Positions 1 through 9,579 are shown, counted from the first letter of the stretch. The stretch is 36,905 nucleotides of DNA from Arthrobacter sp. H14 (GCF_000520495.1 NZ_KI914643.1:28276-65180), one strand, 5' to 3'. Program-made: numbers and translations. Notes: generated from the letters alone by a model not told the origin.

Positions 1-432
1 CGCTGCCACATTGGTGACCTGGCCCTGGAACAAGAGCGGCGTACCCGGCTCATCCTCACGCATCGGCAAGGTGGTTTCCGCGGGAAGCTCCGGAGCGTCG
101 GCCACGTAGTACGGACCCTCGATGGTCCCCTTGGAACCTTCGCGGTCCGAGGTTGCCACCTCTTCCACAACATGTTCGATCCAGACGTCCATGAACAGCG
201 GCCATTCGCCGTCGAGCCCCACCTGGATCAACCATCCCTTGACGGCCTGATACTCGTCATAGGTCACGTCGTGCTTGCGGATGGTGTCATAGATCGCCGA
301 GAGCACTTCACCGGCCAGCAGGCTGACCCGTTCCTTGGGCGTCTCTACATTTACTTTGTGGTTTTCAAAGTAGCGTTCAGTGGCGTTCTGGCCGGACTCG
401 CTGGCCTTGGCCTCGTCAGTCGATGTAGTCAT
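1..432 (-). CDS. catA: Catechol 1,2-dioxygenase, N-terminal 144 residues (cut by window edge)
   Basis: The gene reads leftwards from an ATG at 432-430 and is still open at base 1, so the C-terminal half lies outside the window. The product is an intradiol dioxygenase that opens catechol to cis,cis-muconate with a non-haem Fe(III). Residues 103-112 (TIEGPYYVAD) match the family segment carrying the first tyrosine iron ligand, here Tyr109; the second Tyr and the two His ligands would lie beyond the edge. The preceding helical part (KERVSLLAGEVLSAIYDTIR) fits the dimerisation domain. A purine-rich GGAACGGAG lies about 10 bases before the ATG. The gene diverges from benA across a 331-base gap, which fits benzoate being funnelled to catechol and cleaved here. 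Chlorocatechol dioxygenase is a less likely alternative given the ben neighbours. Confidence 0.93.
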   Translation of the reverse strand, partial: MTTSTDEAKASESGQNATERYFENHKVNVETPKERVSLLAGEVLSAIYDTIRKHDVTYDEYQAVKGWLIQVGLDGEWPLFMDVWIEHVVEEVATSDREGSKGTIEGPYYVADAPELPAETTLPMREDEPGTPLLFQGQVTNVAA

Positions 433-763
433 GACTCTTACTCCGTTCCTTCCCCACAGGTCATTCACCGTCAGGGTTGTTGTCTGTTTTGCGGCCTTTC
501 CCCGATCGGGGTGTACTGGGCCGCTCGTTCGCGGCATCACGGTCTACTGGATGCCTGTGACGTGCGTCGCTAATGGATTCAGCCTAACCCCACACATTAA
601 GTATCAACAAATAGCTTTTAACATCTGATTGATATGGAAAACATACTAAAAAATGCCTAGGGCAGTCCTAGGGTCATGCCTAGTGTGACGAGGCGCACTT
701 ACTGGAAAGGTGTCCTCCAGACCTCAGCGACGCTGTGACTGCAAACACACGAAGGAGAGACGG
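433..763. promoter_or_regulatory. catA-benA divergent control region with three phased CCTAG repeats
   Basis: This gap separates the divergent catA and benA starts and is more AT-rich than the genes. Three copies of CCTAG lie at 656-660, 667-671 and 679-683, spaced 11 and 12 bases, about one helical turn. A further AGTG/CACT dyad spans 682-699. A possible promoter for benA is TTAACA (618-623) and CATACT (642-647) with an 18-base spacer. The repeats are the natural candidate for the operator of the LAL regulator encoded after benD or of another pathway regulator. The assignment is inference. Confidence 0.45.
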
Positions 764-2173
764 ATGACTGAGACACTTGATGACGTCCGAAGCACTGTTG
801 ACGAAGCCGTAGTCGAAGAGCCCGACAACGGCATCTACCGCGTCAACCGCAAGATTTTCACCGACGAGGAAATCTTCGAGCTGGAGATGAAGCACATCTT
901 CGAAGGCAACTGGATCTACCTGGCGCACGAAAGCCAAATACCCAACGTGGGTGATTACTTCACCACCAATATTGGCCGTTCGCCAATCGTCATCACCCGC
1001 AACAAGGACAACGAGCTCAACGCCATCATCAACGCATGCAGCCACCGCGGCGCGATGCTCTGCCGGCGCAAGACGGACAACCGCACGAACTTCACCTGCC
1101 CCTTCCACGGCTGGACCTTCAACAACAGCGGGAAACTCCTCAAGGCGAAGAACGCACGCGGCGGCGGATACCCGGAGCAGTTCAATAAAGAAGGTTCCCA
1201 TGACCTGACCAAGGTCGCCCGCTTCGAGAGCTACCGCGGCTTCCTCTTTGGCTCGTTGAACCCGGACGTCAAACCGCTTGACGAGCACCTGGGCGACACC
1301 ACCAAGATCATCGACTCCATGGTCAACCAGTCCCCCGAGGGCCTGGAGGTGCTGCGAGGCGCCTCCACCTACACCTATGACGGCAACTGGAAGGTGCAGG
1401 CCGAAAACGGAGCTGACGGCTATCACGTCTCTTCCGTGCACTGGAACTATGCCGCCACCCAGGGCCGCCGTGATTCCGGTGAGTCCACCAACGACACCAA
1501 GACGATGGACGCAGGCAAATGGGGCCAGCAAAAGGGCGGGTTCTACTCCTTTGAGCACGGTCACCTGTTGCTCTGGCAGGAATGGTCCAACCCGGCGAAC
1601 CGCCCGTTGTTCGACCGCCGCGAAGAGCTGGTCGAGAAGTATGGCGAAGTCATGGCCAACTTTATGATCAATGTGTCCCGCAACCTGTGCCTGTATCCGA
1701 ACGTGTACCTGATGGACCAGTTCAGCTCGCAGATCCGCCACCTGAACCCCATCTCCGTGGACCAGACCGAAGTCACGATCTACTGCATCGCACCAAAGGG
1801 CGAAAGCGACGAATCCCGGGCCAACCGGATCCGCCAATACGAAGACTTCTTCAACGCCACCGGCATGGCCACCCCGGACGACCTCGAGGAGTTCCGCTCC
1901 TGCCAGAAGACCTTCCTGGCTGAATCCGCCTCCTGGAACGACATGTCCCGCGGGGCCACGCACCAGATCACCGGGCCCGACGAGCAGGCCGAGGCACTTG
2001 GCATGAACCCGATCGCCTCCGGCGTCAAGACTGAAGATGAAGGCCTTTACCCCATCCAGCACAGCTACTGGCAACAGACCATGCAGGCGGCCATTGCGCA
2101 GGAGGAAGCCGAGGAAGCAGCTGTTCGGGCCGGTGCGGGCAAGGAAAAAGCCCCAGCCACCCCCTGCAGCTGA
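764..2173 (+). CDS. benA: Benzoate 1,2-dioxygenase, large (alpha) subunit
   Basis: This is the catalytic subunit of a Rieske ring-hydroxylating oxygenase that, with BenB and the reductase BenC, converts benzoate to the cis-1,2-dihydrodiol carboxylate. The Rieske [2Fe-2S] ligands are Cys92, His94, Cys112 and His115 in the C-x-H ... C-x2-H pattern (CSHRGAMLC and CPFHGW). The mononuclear iron site is recognisable in [15 protein letters not shown]. The frame is open upstream to an ATG at 710, but the ATG at 764 is preceded by GAAGGAGAG at 751-759 and gives the family-typical MTETLDD start and 469 residues. It is first in a tight benABCD run. Toluate 1,2-dioxygenase (xylX) is a close homologue that cannot be excluded by eye. 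Confidence 0.95.
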   Translation: MTETLDDVRSTVDEAVVEEPDNGIYRVNRKIFTDEEIFELEMKHIFEGNWIYLAHESQIPNVGDYFTTNIGRSPIVITRNKDNELNAIINACSHRGAMLCRRKTDNRTNFTCPFHGWTFNNSGKLLKAKNARGGGYPEQFNKEGSHDLTKVARFESYRGFLFGSLNPDVKPLDEHLGDTTKIIDSMVNQSPEGLEVLRGASTYTYDGNWKVQAENGADGYHVSSVHWNYAATQGRRDSGESTNDTKTMDAGKWGQQKGGFYSFEHGHLLLWQEWSNPANRPLFDRREELVEKYGEVMANFMINVSRNLCLYPNVYLMDQFSSQIRHLNPISVDQTEVTIYCIAPKGESDESRANRIRQYEDFFNATGMATPDDLEEFRSCQKTFLAESASWNDMSRGATHQITGPDEQAEALGMNPIASGVKTEDEGLYPIQHSYWQQTMQAAIAQEEAEEAAVRAGAGKEKAPATPCS

Positions 2174-2208
2174 ACAACCGGTCCGAAAAGCAGAAAGAAG
2201 GTACAGCC

Positions 2209-2727
2209 ATGACAGCAGAAACCCTGACTGAACCCCGCACCGTGACCCTCGAGGGCATCCGCGAGTTCCTCTACCGTGAGGCCCGGTTCCTCGATGACCG
2301 GCAGTTCGACCAGTGGATCGACTGCTACCACCCCGAAGCCGAATTCTGGATGCCGGCCTGGGACGACAACGATGAGTTGACCGAAGACCCCCAGCGCGAG
2401 ATCTCGTTGATCTACTACTCCAACCGGGGCGGGCTCGAAGACCGCGTCTTCCGGATCAAGACCGACCGTTCGGCCGCGACCAGCATTCCGGAACCGCGCA
2501 CCGGCCATAACATCACCAATGTCGAAATCCTCGAGCAACGCGGCGATGTGGTGGATATCCGGTTCAACTGGTTCACGCTCTACTACCGCTACAAAACTGT
2601 CGACACCTACTTCGGCACATCCTTCTACACCGTCGACTGCTCAGGCACGCAGCCGTTGATCACCAGCAAGAAGGTTGTACTCAAGAACGACTACATCCAC
2701 CACGTCGTGGACATCTACCACATCTAA
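2209..2727 (+). CDS. benB: Benzoate 1,2-dioxygenase, small (beta) subunit
   Basis: This 172-residue protein is the beta subunit that builds the hexameric oxygenase with BenA; it has a cone-like SnoaL/NTF2 fold and no metal. Family features are the N-terminal REFLYREARFLDDRQFDQWI, the WMPAWDD segment and the C-terminal LKNDYIHHVVDIYHI. It begins 35 bases after benA with AGAAAGAAGG ahead of the ATG, so it is cotranscribed. Length is normal for the family (about 160-175). The identification rests on these motifs and on its place between alpha subunit and reductase. Confidence 0.94.
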   Translation: MTAETLTEPRTVTLEGIREFLYREARFLDDRQFDQWIDCYHPEAEFWMPAWDDNDELTEDPQREISLIYYSNRGGLEDRVFRIKTDRSAATSIPEPRTGHNITNVEILEQRGDVVDIRFNWFTLYYRYKTVDTYFGTSFYTVDCSGTQPLITSKKVVLKNDYIHHVVDIYHI

Positions 2728-2759
2728 TCCGGCACGTCAGAAGAGAAAGGAGAAGTCTT

Positions 2760-3788
2760 ATGAGCCACAACGTAGCCCTGGGCTTCGAAGACGGGATTAC
2801 CCGATTCATCAAGGTCGACCCGATGCAAAGCGTGGTCGAGGCAGCGTACAAGGCACGCATCAACATTCCCTTTGACTGCGCTGACGGTGCCTGCGGAACC
2901 TGCAAGGCCTTCTGCGAGTCCGGCACGTACGACGGCGGCGAGTACATCGACGACGCCCTGACCGAAGAAGAAGCGGAAGCAGGTTACTGCCTGCCATGCC
3001 AGGTGGTGCCCGAAAGCGACCTGGTCCTGCAGATCCCGACGACGTCTCAGGCGGCCAAGACGGCGGCGGGCAAGTTCGCCGCCACGGTCAGCGACGTCCA
3101 GCATTACTCGGACACCACGATCGGCTTTACGCTCGAAGTGGAGGACCGCGAGACGCTGTCATTCCTCTCCGGCCAGTACGTCAACATCGGCGTGCCCGGT
3201 GCCCACGTCGAACGCAGCTATTCCTTCAGCACCGGTCCGGATGAGAAGCACATCTCGTTCCTGGTCCGCATCACCGACGGCGGCGCCATGTCCGGTTATC
3301 TGCGGGACCGCGCGCAGGTGGGCGATCAGCTTGAACTCACCGGTCCGATGGGGAGCTTCTTCCTGAGGGACATCAAGCGCCCGGCCCTGCTGCTGGCCGG
3401 CGGCACCGGATTGGCGCCTCTGTTATCCATGCTGGAAAAAATGACGACGACGGCACCCGCCCACCCGATCCACCTCATCTACGGGGTGACCACCGATGTG
3501 GACCTGGTCGGGATGGAGAAGCTGGAGCACTACGCCGGCGGGATCGACAATCTCACCTTCGATTACTGCGTTGCCGATCCGGAGAGCAGCGCCCCGAACA
3601 AGGGCTACGTCACCTCGCTGATCAAGCCCGAGCACGTGAACGACGGCGACTACGACGTCTATCTGTGCGGTCCGCCTCCCATGGTCGAGGCGGTCAAGGG
3701 CTACCTCAAGTCCGAGGGTATCGAACCGGCAAACTTCTACTCTGAGAAGTTCGCCCTCGCCGTCGTGGAAGAGCCCGCAGCCGCATGA
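2760..3788 (+). CDS. benC: Benzoate 1,2-dioxygenase electron-transfer reductase
   Basis: This 342-residue reductase passes electrons from NADH to the Rieske centre of BenA. An N-terminal plant-type ferredoxin domain carries the [2Fe-2S] ligands Cys40, Cys45, Cys48 and Cys80 (C-x4-C-x2-C-x31-C). The FAD-binding region contains RSYSFST, the NAD-binding fold begins with LLAGGTGLAPLLSML, and the C-terminal part contains YLCGPPPMV, all typical of ferredoxin-NADP reductase-like modules. The order ferredoxin-FAD-NAD is that of BenC/XylZ. AGAAAGGAGAAG directly precedes the ATG. Its stop overlaps the benD start (ATGA), implying translational coupling. Confidence 0.95.
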   Translation: MSHNVALGFEDGITRFIKVDPMQSVVEAAYKARINIPFDCADGACGTCKAFCESGTYDGGEYIDDALTEEEAEAGYCLPCQVVPESDLVLQIPTTSQAAKTAAGKFAATVSDVQHYSDTTIGFTLEVEDRETLSFLSGQYVNIGVPGAHVERSYSFSTGPDEKHISFLVRITDGGAMSGYLRDRAQVGDQLELTGPMGSFFLRDIKRPALLLAGGTGLAPLLSMLEKMTTTAPAHPIHLIYGVTTDVDLVGMEKLEHYAGGIDNLTFDYCVADPESSAPNKGYVTSLIKPEHVNDGDYDVYLCGPPPMVEAVKGYLKSEGIEPANFYSEKFALAVVEEPAAA

Positions 3789-4576
3789 GCGTCCTCACCG
3801 CGGAACGCTTCGCCGGAAAGGTATTTGTTGTCACTGGAGCCGTCCAGGGTATCGGCCTGACCGTTGCCCGCCGGTTGTCCGCGGAGCAAGCCACGGTGAT
3901 GCTGGTGGACCGGTCTGAGCTGGTCCACCAGGTCGCCGCGGACCTGCGTGATGCGGGCGGTGAAGCCGATTCCGTCATCGCCGATCTGGAACAGTACGAG
4001 GGCGCCGCTGCTGCGATGGCGGCGGCACGGGAGCGGTTCGGCCGGATCGACGGCGTTATCAATAACGTCGGCGGGACCATTTGGGCCCGTCCGTACGCCG
4101 AATACGAGCCCGAGCAGATCCAGGCCGAAATCCAGCGGTCGCTCTTTCCGACCTTGTGGTGCTGCCGTGCGGCGCTGCCGCATCTGCTGGAAGCGGACAG
4201 CGCCGTCATCGTCAATGTTTCATCCGTGGCGACGCGCGGGATCAACCGTGTTCCGTACTCGGCCGCTAAGGGCGGGGTCAATGCCTTGACTGCATCCTTG
4301 GCCCTGGAGTACGCCGGACACGGCATCCGGGTTGTTGCCACGGCACCGGGCGGAACCGAAGCACCGCAACGGAAGGTCGCACGCGGCCCTTCGGCGGAAG
4401 ACGCCCAGGAAAAAGAGTGGTACCAGCAGGTTGTCGACCAGACTGTCGATTCGTCCCTGCTGAAACGGTACGGGACGCTCGAGGAGCAGGCCGGGGCGAT
4501 CCTCTTCCTCGCTTCCGACGAGGCGTCCTACATCACCGGTACCGTGCTGCCCGTAGCCGGAGGTGACCTCGGATAA
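3785..4576 (+). CDS. benD: 1,6-dihydroxycyclohexa-2,4-diene-1-carboxylate dehydrogenase (SDR)
   Basis: This short-chain dehydrogenase oxidises and decarboxylates the benzoate dihydrodiol to catechol, with NAD+. The nucleotide-binding TGAVQGIG lies at residues 17-24, the NNVGG motif near 93-97, the catalytic Ser near 146-147 and the Y-x3-K pair at Tyr158/Lys162. Length (263 residues) is normal. The ATG overlaps the benC stop by four bases. The start of the next gene lies inside the benD 3' end, so the regulator is coupled to the operon. The SDR call is certain; the exact substrate rests on position behind benABC. Confidence 0.93.
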   Translation: MSVLTAERFAGKVFVVTGAVQGIGLTVARRLSAEQATVMLVDRSELVHQVAADLRDAGGEADSVIADLEQYEGAAAAMAAARERFGRIDGVINNVGGTIWARPYAEYEPEQIQAEIQRSLFPTLWCCRAALPHLLEADSAVIVNVSSVATRGINRVPYSAAKGGVNALTASLALEYAGHGIRVVATAPGGTEAPQRKVARGPSAEDAQEKEWYQQVVDQTVDSSLLKRYGTLEEQAGAILFLASDEASYITGTVLPVAGGDLG

Positions 4577-7442
4577 CGACGGCGGTTACAGTAAGGCGAT
4601 GAGCGGCGATTCCAATTTCCAGGGGTTCAACGGCCGCGGGCGAGAGCTCGCTGAGTTGGACCTCCGGTTGGCGCTGGCTGCTCAAGGGCAGTCAGCGATG
4701 GTCATCGTTGAAGGACCGTCCGGAATTGGAAAGTCCGCCCTGCTGGAGAACTTCTTCGCGCAACACGACTCATTGCAGATCCTGAGCGGCTTCGGGGTCG
4801 AGTGGGAATCGGTTGAGCCGTTCGCGGTTGTCGAGCAGTTGGTCCGAGGCAGGGCGGATGCCCCGTTGTCCGGACCCGACGGCGTTGGACCGGGCGGCGC
4901 AGGCTTTAACAGCGTCGTCCCGACCGTGGACCGGCCGGACGACGGCCCCAACGGCGGCGAAGCAGATTCCGCACGCAACGCCATGAAGGTTGGCCGGCGG
5001 TTGCTGGAACTAGTGCAGCAGCTGCAGCAGAGCGCTCCGGTCGCCGTCGTCGTCGACGATTTGCAGTGGGCAGACCCAGCCTCCATCCGCGCCCTGTCCT
5101 ACATGGTCCGCCGGCTGCACAAGGAGCGGGTGATGACGGTCGTCACCGTGAGCGACGAACACAGGGTCAACATCAGTGCGGCTGCTCAGCGTTTCCTGGC
5201 CGGACACCAAAACACAGTCATCAGGGTCAATCCGCTGACCGGCGCACAGATCCGCGATCTCGCCATGGCTGCCGCCGGGATTGAGCTGACCATTCCCGGT
5301 GCGCACCATTTGGCCGCCCATACATTGGGAAATCCCTTGTACACGCGGCAGCTGCTGACCGAACTGCCGCCGGAGATCTGGCAGCAGTGGCAGCCGGACC
5401 TGCCCGCACCACGGGTATTCGCTGCGGAGGTGAGGACCCGTCTGGCCCACTGCGGCGCCGCCGGACGGGCGCTGGCGGAAGCTGCCTCGGTGCTGGGCAA
5501 AACCATTCCCTTCGCCGATGTGGCCGCCCTTGCCGGGACGCCGGATTCCCTCGCGGCCCTGGACGAGGCGCAGCAGGCAGGAATACTGGCCAGTTTTGGC
5601 GGCGGCGAACGGCAAATGTTGACCTTCAATGAGCCGCTGGTCAGGGCCGCTGTCTACACTCAGTTGAGCCACACCCGCCGGGCTGAGCTGCACCGGCATG
5701 CTGCACAGCTGGCTCTTTCCACCGAACAACGGCTCAACCACCGTGCCGCGGCTTCGCCATTGCAGAACGCGCAGTTGGCGGCGGAGTTCGAAGCACTGGC
5801 CAACGCCAAGGCCGCCACCGGTCAGTGGTCCCAGACGGCACGGGCGCTGATTACCTCCGCACGGCTCAGTACCGAAAAGTCCCTCCAGCAGAACCGGTTG
5901 CTGCACGCGGTGGACGCCCTGATCGGCGCCGGCCAACTGCCGGAGGCCATGACCTTCCTGCCGGAAGTCGAAAGCCTTGCCCCCAGCGCGGCCCGCGATA
6001 CTGTGCTTGGTTATGCGGCAATAATGCGTGGCCGGCGGGCGGCCGCGGAGACATTCCTGTCCAACGCCTGGGACAGCTGCGACCGTTCGGCCGATCCAGC
6101 CACCGCCGCCGTGGTGGCGCAGCGTTATGTGCTGCACGCCTTGGCCCAATGGAACGGGCCGGAACTCGTTGAATGGTCGCGCACCACCGTGGCTTTGGCA
6201 GAACCAGGCAGCCCTCCCGGCGTGGAGGCAGAGGCGATTGCCGGACTGGGGCTGGTGGCAATGGGCAAGCGGGCGGAGGCATTCGAACACTACGCGCGGG
6301 TAGCCGCCCGGGTCCCGGAAGGCGCGCAGACACAACGCGTCCAGTTGGGGTACGGCTGGGCGCACCTTGCTTTCGATGATCCGCAGGCCGCGCGCAATGA
6401 GCTCGAGGCCGCCGTTCCCACCGAATACGCCGCCGGCTCCATGCGGATCTCGCTGTGGGCGCAGGCCTGGCTCGCCCGTACACAGTTTGTGCTCGGCGAC
6501 TGGGACGCGGCAATCCGCACTGTCGAGGAGGCCGAGCGGCAGCTGGAAACGGCCGACATGGACCTGATCCGCCCGCTGGTTCACTGGACGGCGACCCAGG
6601 TCCATGCCCTGCGGGGAAATTGGGAGCTGGCCAAGATGCATATGGAGAAGGCCCGCGCGAGCGACCAGAGCTACGTCACCATGCTGATTCCCGCGCGGCT
6701 GGCGCAAGCCCAGTACGCCGAAGCGCAAGGCGACTATCCCGCCGTCGTACGCGCTTTGGAACCACTGGTAAAGCTGTCCCCGGGAGCGGACGAGTCAGCT
6801 TTCTGGCCGTGGCACGATACCTACGCCAATGCGCTCGTGATGACCGAGCGGGTTGCTGAAGCCAGCGATTTCATCAGCCCTTACGAGCAGCATGCCTCAG
6901 AGCGCGGACATCGTTCCGCGGCCGCTCGGATGGCCTACGTCAGGGGCCGGATCCTCGGGGCCCAGGGTCTTCTCGAGGACGCCAGGCAGAGTTTCGACCA
7001 TGCGCTGGCCCAACTGGAGCCCGTGTCGCTGCCGTACCTGCGGGCACGTGTACAGTTCGCCTACGGCATGACCTTGCGGCGGGCGGGCAAACGGGCCGAA
7101 GCCGCCGGACTGCTGCACGCCGCGGGGGACGCCTTCGGTTTTCTGGGCGCACAGGCCTACGTGGACCGCTGCAACCGGGAGCTCAAAGCCAGCGGAGTCG
7201 ATATTGCCCGCAGGGATGATTCCGATCCGGTGTCGCTGACCGCCCAGGAGCAAGCCGTGGCCAACCTGGTGGCACAAGGCAAAAGCAACAAAGAGGTGGT
7301 CCGGGACCTTTACGTCACGGTCAAGACGATCCAGTACCACCTGACCAGGATCTACGGGAAATTCGGCATCCGGTCACGCGGTGAACTGGCCGCCCGCTAC
7401 CGCCCGGACGCCGATACCGACGCCGACGCCGAGAAGACCTGA
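4563..7442 (+). CDS. LAL-type LuxR-family regulator, probable activator or repressor of ben/cat genes
   Basis: This 959-residue protein has the layout of large ATP-binding LuxR (LAL/MalT-like) regulators. A P-loop GPSGIGKS lies at residues 51-58, a Walker B-like AVVVDDLQWAD near 161-171, a long alpha-helical TPR-like middle, and a C-terminal LuxR helix-turn-helix (SLTAQEQAVANLVAQGKSNK ... VKTIQYHLTRIY) in about the last 75 residues. The furthest-upstream start is a GTG at 4563 inside benD; an ATG at 4599 (MSGDSNFQGF) is a likely alternative and begins closer to the conserved GRGREL segment. A LuxR-type BenR is known from Corynebacterium glutamicum; by position this is its probable counterpart here, although the ligand is unknown. 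The gene is convergent with the downstream cycloisomerase gene. Confidence 0.88.
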   Translation: MTSDNDGGYSKAMSGDSNFQGFNGRGRELAELDLRLALAAQGQSAMVIVEGPSGIGKSALLENFFAQHDSLQILSGFGVEWESVEPFAVVEQLVRGRADAPLSGPDGVGPGGAGFNSVVPTVDRPDDGPNGGEADSARNAMKVGRRLLELVQQLQQSAPVAVVVDDLQWADPASIRALSYMVRRLHKERVMTVVTVSDEHRVNISAAAQRFLAGHQNTVIRVNPLTGAQIRDLAMAAAGIELTIPGAHHLAAHTLGNPLYTRQLLTELPPEIWQQWQPDLPAPRVFAAEVRTRLAHCGAAGRALAEAASVLGKTIPFADVAALAGTPDSLAALDEAQQAGILASFGGGERQMLTFNEPLVRAAVYTQLSHTRRAELHRHAAQLALSTEQRLNHRAAASPLQNAQLAAEFEALANAKAATGQWSQTARALITSARLSTEKSLQQNRLLHAVDALIGAGQLPEAMTFLPEVESLAPSAARDTVLGYAAIMRGRRAAAETFLSNAWDSCDRSADPATAAVVAQRYVLHALAQWNGPELVEWSRTTVALAEPGSPPGVEAEAIAGLGLVAMGKRAEAFEHYARVAARVPEGAQTQRVQLGYGWAHLAFDDPQAARNELEAAVPTEYAAGSMRISLWAQAWLARTQFVLGDWDAAIRTVEEAERQLETADMDLIRPLVHWTATQVHALRGNWELAKMHMEKARASDQSYVTMLIPARLAQAQYAEAQGDYPAVVRALEPLVKLSPGADESAFWPWHDTYANALVMTERVAEASDFISPYEQHASERGHRSAAARMAYVRGRILGAQGLLEDARQSFDHALAQLEPVSLPYLRARVQFAYGMTLRRAGKRAEAAGLLHAAGDAFGFLGAQAYVDRCNRELKASGVDIARRDDSDPVSLTAQEQAVANLVAQGKSNKEVVRDLYVTVKTIQYHLTRIYGKFGIRSRGELAARYRPDADTDADAEKT

Positions 7443-7498
7443 CCTTTGACCCTGCCTGGCCCCTGCTCTACCTGACCCGCGGCTCCGCCTGACCGGCT

Positions 7499-8602
7499 CT
7501 ACTGGTCCTGCCGGTACCTGGCCAGCTTCTCCTCGTCGATCGCGGCCCCGACGCCGGGAACCTCCCGGGCATTGATCCGCCCGTCCTGGATCAGCAGCGG
7601 ATCGGCCAGCAGGTCGTCACTCATATCCAGAAAGTTGGACAGCTCTCCAGCCCGGCGGGTCGTGGCTTCAAAGGCCGATCCGAAGGTTACCGACGCGAGT
7701 GTTCCGATCTGGGTGTCGATCTGGTTCCCAATTACGACGTCGACCCCCAGTCCCTCGCACAGTGACAGGATCCGCTGGGCTTCGGTAAAGCCGCTGCGTG
7801 CCGTCTTGATGCTGATGGCATTGCAGCCCCCGGCCAGAAGTTCACGCGAAACATCACCGGCGGTGGGCACGCTCTCGTCGCCGACGACCGGAATCGGAGA
7901 CTTCTCGACGAGGCGCTTGCGGCTCATCGCCTCCTTCGCATCGCACGGCTCTTCAAGCAGTGACAGGCCCAGCCCGTCGGTCTGCCGCAGTACCTCCATC
8001 GCCTCGTTGGCCGTCCAGCCGCGGTTGGCATCCAGGTAGATTTCGGTCTCCTGCCCCAACCCGTCCCGCAGCACGTGGCAAGCTTCGATGTCGAGGCCGA
8101 TCGGCCGGCGTCCAACCTTGAGCTTGAAGGTGTCGATACCGTACTGGTCGCGCATTCTCAGCGCCTCGTCCAGCAGCTTCTGCGACTCCGCAAAACCAAG
8201 CATGTGCGAGACCCGCATGCCGTCGGTGAATCCGCCCAACATCGAGGACACGGGCAGACCGGCAAGCTGGCCGATAATGTCCCATACCGCAATGTCGATT
8301 CCGCCCTTGGCCGTATTGTTGTGCACGGTCCGGTTCAGCTTGGCGTGGATTTTCTCCCGGTCCAGCGGGTCCAGGCCCAGAAGCGACGGGCCAAAAATTT
8401 GGTCGACGACGGCGACAATCGACGCCTGGGTCTCGCCATAGGTATACGGACGCGGGGGTGTATCGGCAATGCCGGTCACGCCGTCGTCGGTAGTCACCCG
8501 GATGAGCACATGCTCTGCTGCCTCGACCTCACCGCTGGCGAACTTCAGCGGCTTACGGTACGGAATCGAGTAGGGAATGGCTTCCAGTTTTGCGATCTTC
8601 AC
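7499..8602 (-). CDS. Muconate cycloisomerase-family enzyme (enolase superfamily), candidate CatB
   Basis: The product (367 residues) belongs to the mandelate racemase/muconate lactonising family. The K-x-K pair is in DTFKLKVG, the metal ligands lie in EIYLDANRGW, LLEEPCD and VVGDESVPT, and the second catalytic Lys is in ISIKTARSG. In this setting it would cyclise cis,cis-muconate to muconolactone, linking CatA to the rest of the pathway. The start is a GTG at 8602 sharing GTGA with the stop of the LysR gene, so the two are coupled. Caution is warranted: catB often sits next to catA, and here it is separated from catA by the ben genes. A cycloisomerase for a substituted muconate or another acid-sugar enzyme is possible. 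Confidence 0.72.
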   Translation of the reverse strand: MKIAKLEAIPYSIPYRKPLKFASGEVEAAEHVLIRVTTDDGVTGIADTPPRPYTYGETQASIVAVVDQIFGPSLLGLDPLDREKIHAKLNRTVHNNTAKGGIDIAVWDIIGQLAGLPVSSMLGGFTDGMRVSHMLGFAESQKLLDEALRMRDQYGIDTFKLKVGRRPIGLDIEACHVLRDGLGQETEIYLDANRGWTANEAMEVLRQTDGLGLSLLEEPCDAKEAMSRKRLVEKSPIPVVGDESVPTAGDVSRELLAGGCNAISIKTARSGFTEAQRILSLCEGLGVDVVIGNQIDTQIGTLASVTFGSAFEATTRRAGELSNFLDMSDDLLADPLLIQDGRINAREVPGVGAAIDEEKLARYRQDQ

Positions 8603-9489
8603 GAATCGGTGTCCTTCTTATTGATGTTCTCGATCAGGGAGACGAAGTTGCGCAGCAGGGCCGAATCGGACCCGCGGCGCCAGGCCACGGCCAACTCCAC
8701 CTCCGGCGCATCTGCCAGTTCACGGATGACGACGTTGTTGATGGCAAAAGTGGTCGCCGTCGCAGGCACCAGCGCGACTCCCGCACCGGCGGCCACGAAG
8801 GAAAGCAGCGCCGACGTCTCGCTGGCTTCCTGCACGATCCGGGGGTAGAAGCCCGCTTGCCGGCAGGCGTCAATGGCCGTTTCCGCCACGGCCGAATCGC
8901 TTGGATAGCTGACGAAGGATTCTTCCTCCAGCTGCTCAAGGCTGAGCACCTCGTATTCCGCCAGCCGCGAATCGGCCGGAAGCACCACGACCAGCGGGTC
9001 CTTGCCGATAACGCTGACTTCAAGCTCCGCCGTGCGCACCGGCGGGCGCAGGACCGCCACATCGAGACGGTACTCCAGCAGGCTGGAAACGAGTTGTGGC
9101 GTCAACTGCTCGCCCCGGATCTTCAGTGCGAGACCCGGCAGTTCTTCTTTGGCATGGCGCACCACCTGGGGCATCAACCCGTAAGTGGCTGAGCCGGTGA
9201 AGCCGACCCGCAGGATGCCCTGGACACCGCCGCCGACCTGTCGAACATCGTTTTCCAAGGTTTGAAGCTCTTCCACGATGCGCCTGCCGCGTTCCAGCAG
9301 TAGCTCCCCCGCCTCGGTCAGTGCGACCTTGCGGGTGGTGCGGTTGAACAACTTCGTCCCGAGCTCCTGCTCCAGCTGCCGGATCTGTTGCGACAACGGC
9401 GGCTGGGCAATATTCAGCATGGCCGCTGCCCGCCCGAAATGACGGTGTTCAGCCACCGCTATGAAGTAGCGCAGATGCCGGATGTCCAT
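8599..9489 (-). CDS. LysR-family transcriptional regulator (CatR/BenM-like)
   Basis: The 296-residue protein has an N-terminal LysR winged helix (MDIRHLRYFIAVAEHRHFGR ... PPLSQQIRQLEQELGTKLFNR) followed by a periplasmic-binding-like co-inducer domain. The phrase IAQPPLSQQI and the length are typical of CatR, BenM and CatM, which sense cis,cis-muconate. Unusually for LysR systems, it is cotranscribed with and directly upstream of the gene it probably controls instead of diverging from it. The AT-rich stretch at 9490-9570 upstream is the likely operator. The ligand is inferred from context only. Confidence 0.88.
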   Translation of the reverse strand: MDIRHLRYFIAVAEHRHFGRAAAMLNIAQPPLSQQIRQLEQELGTKLFNRTTRKVALTEAGELLLERGRRIVEELQTLENDVRQVGGGVQGILRVGFTGSATYGLMPQVVRHAKEELPGLALKIRGEQLTPQLVSSLLEYRLDVAVLRPPVRTAELEVSVIGKDPLVVVLPADSRLAEYEVLSLEQLEEESFVSYPSDSAVAETAIDACRQAGFYPRIVQEASETSALLSFVAAGAGVALVPATATTFAINNVVIRELADAPEVELAVAWRRGSDSALLRNFVSLIENINKKDTDS

Positions 9490-9579
9490 CTAAGCATCTT
9501 AGGGAGTTACATTATGAAAGGGAAATACTATTTACGGCCCTATTTATATTCAATGCCTATCCAATCGTTTTCTTGACCG

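Noticed and set aside
680-2074. 464-codon minus-strand frame opposite benA
   Set aside because: It has no start signal or motif and lies wholly antisense to an unambiguous benA; long antisense frames are expected at this GC content.
5010-6728. 572-codon minus-strand frame opposite the LAL regulator
   Set aside because: Composition-driven antisense frame; the plus-strand gene has clear P-loop and HTH motifs.
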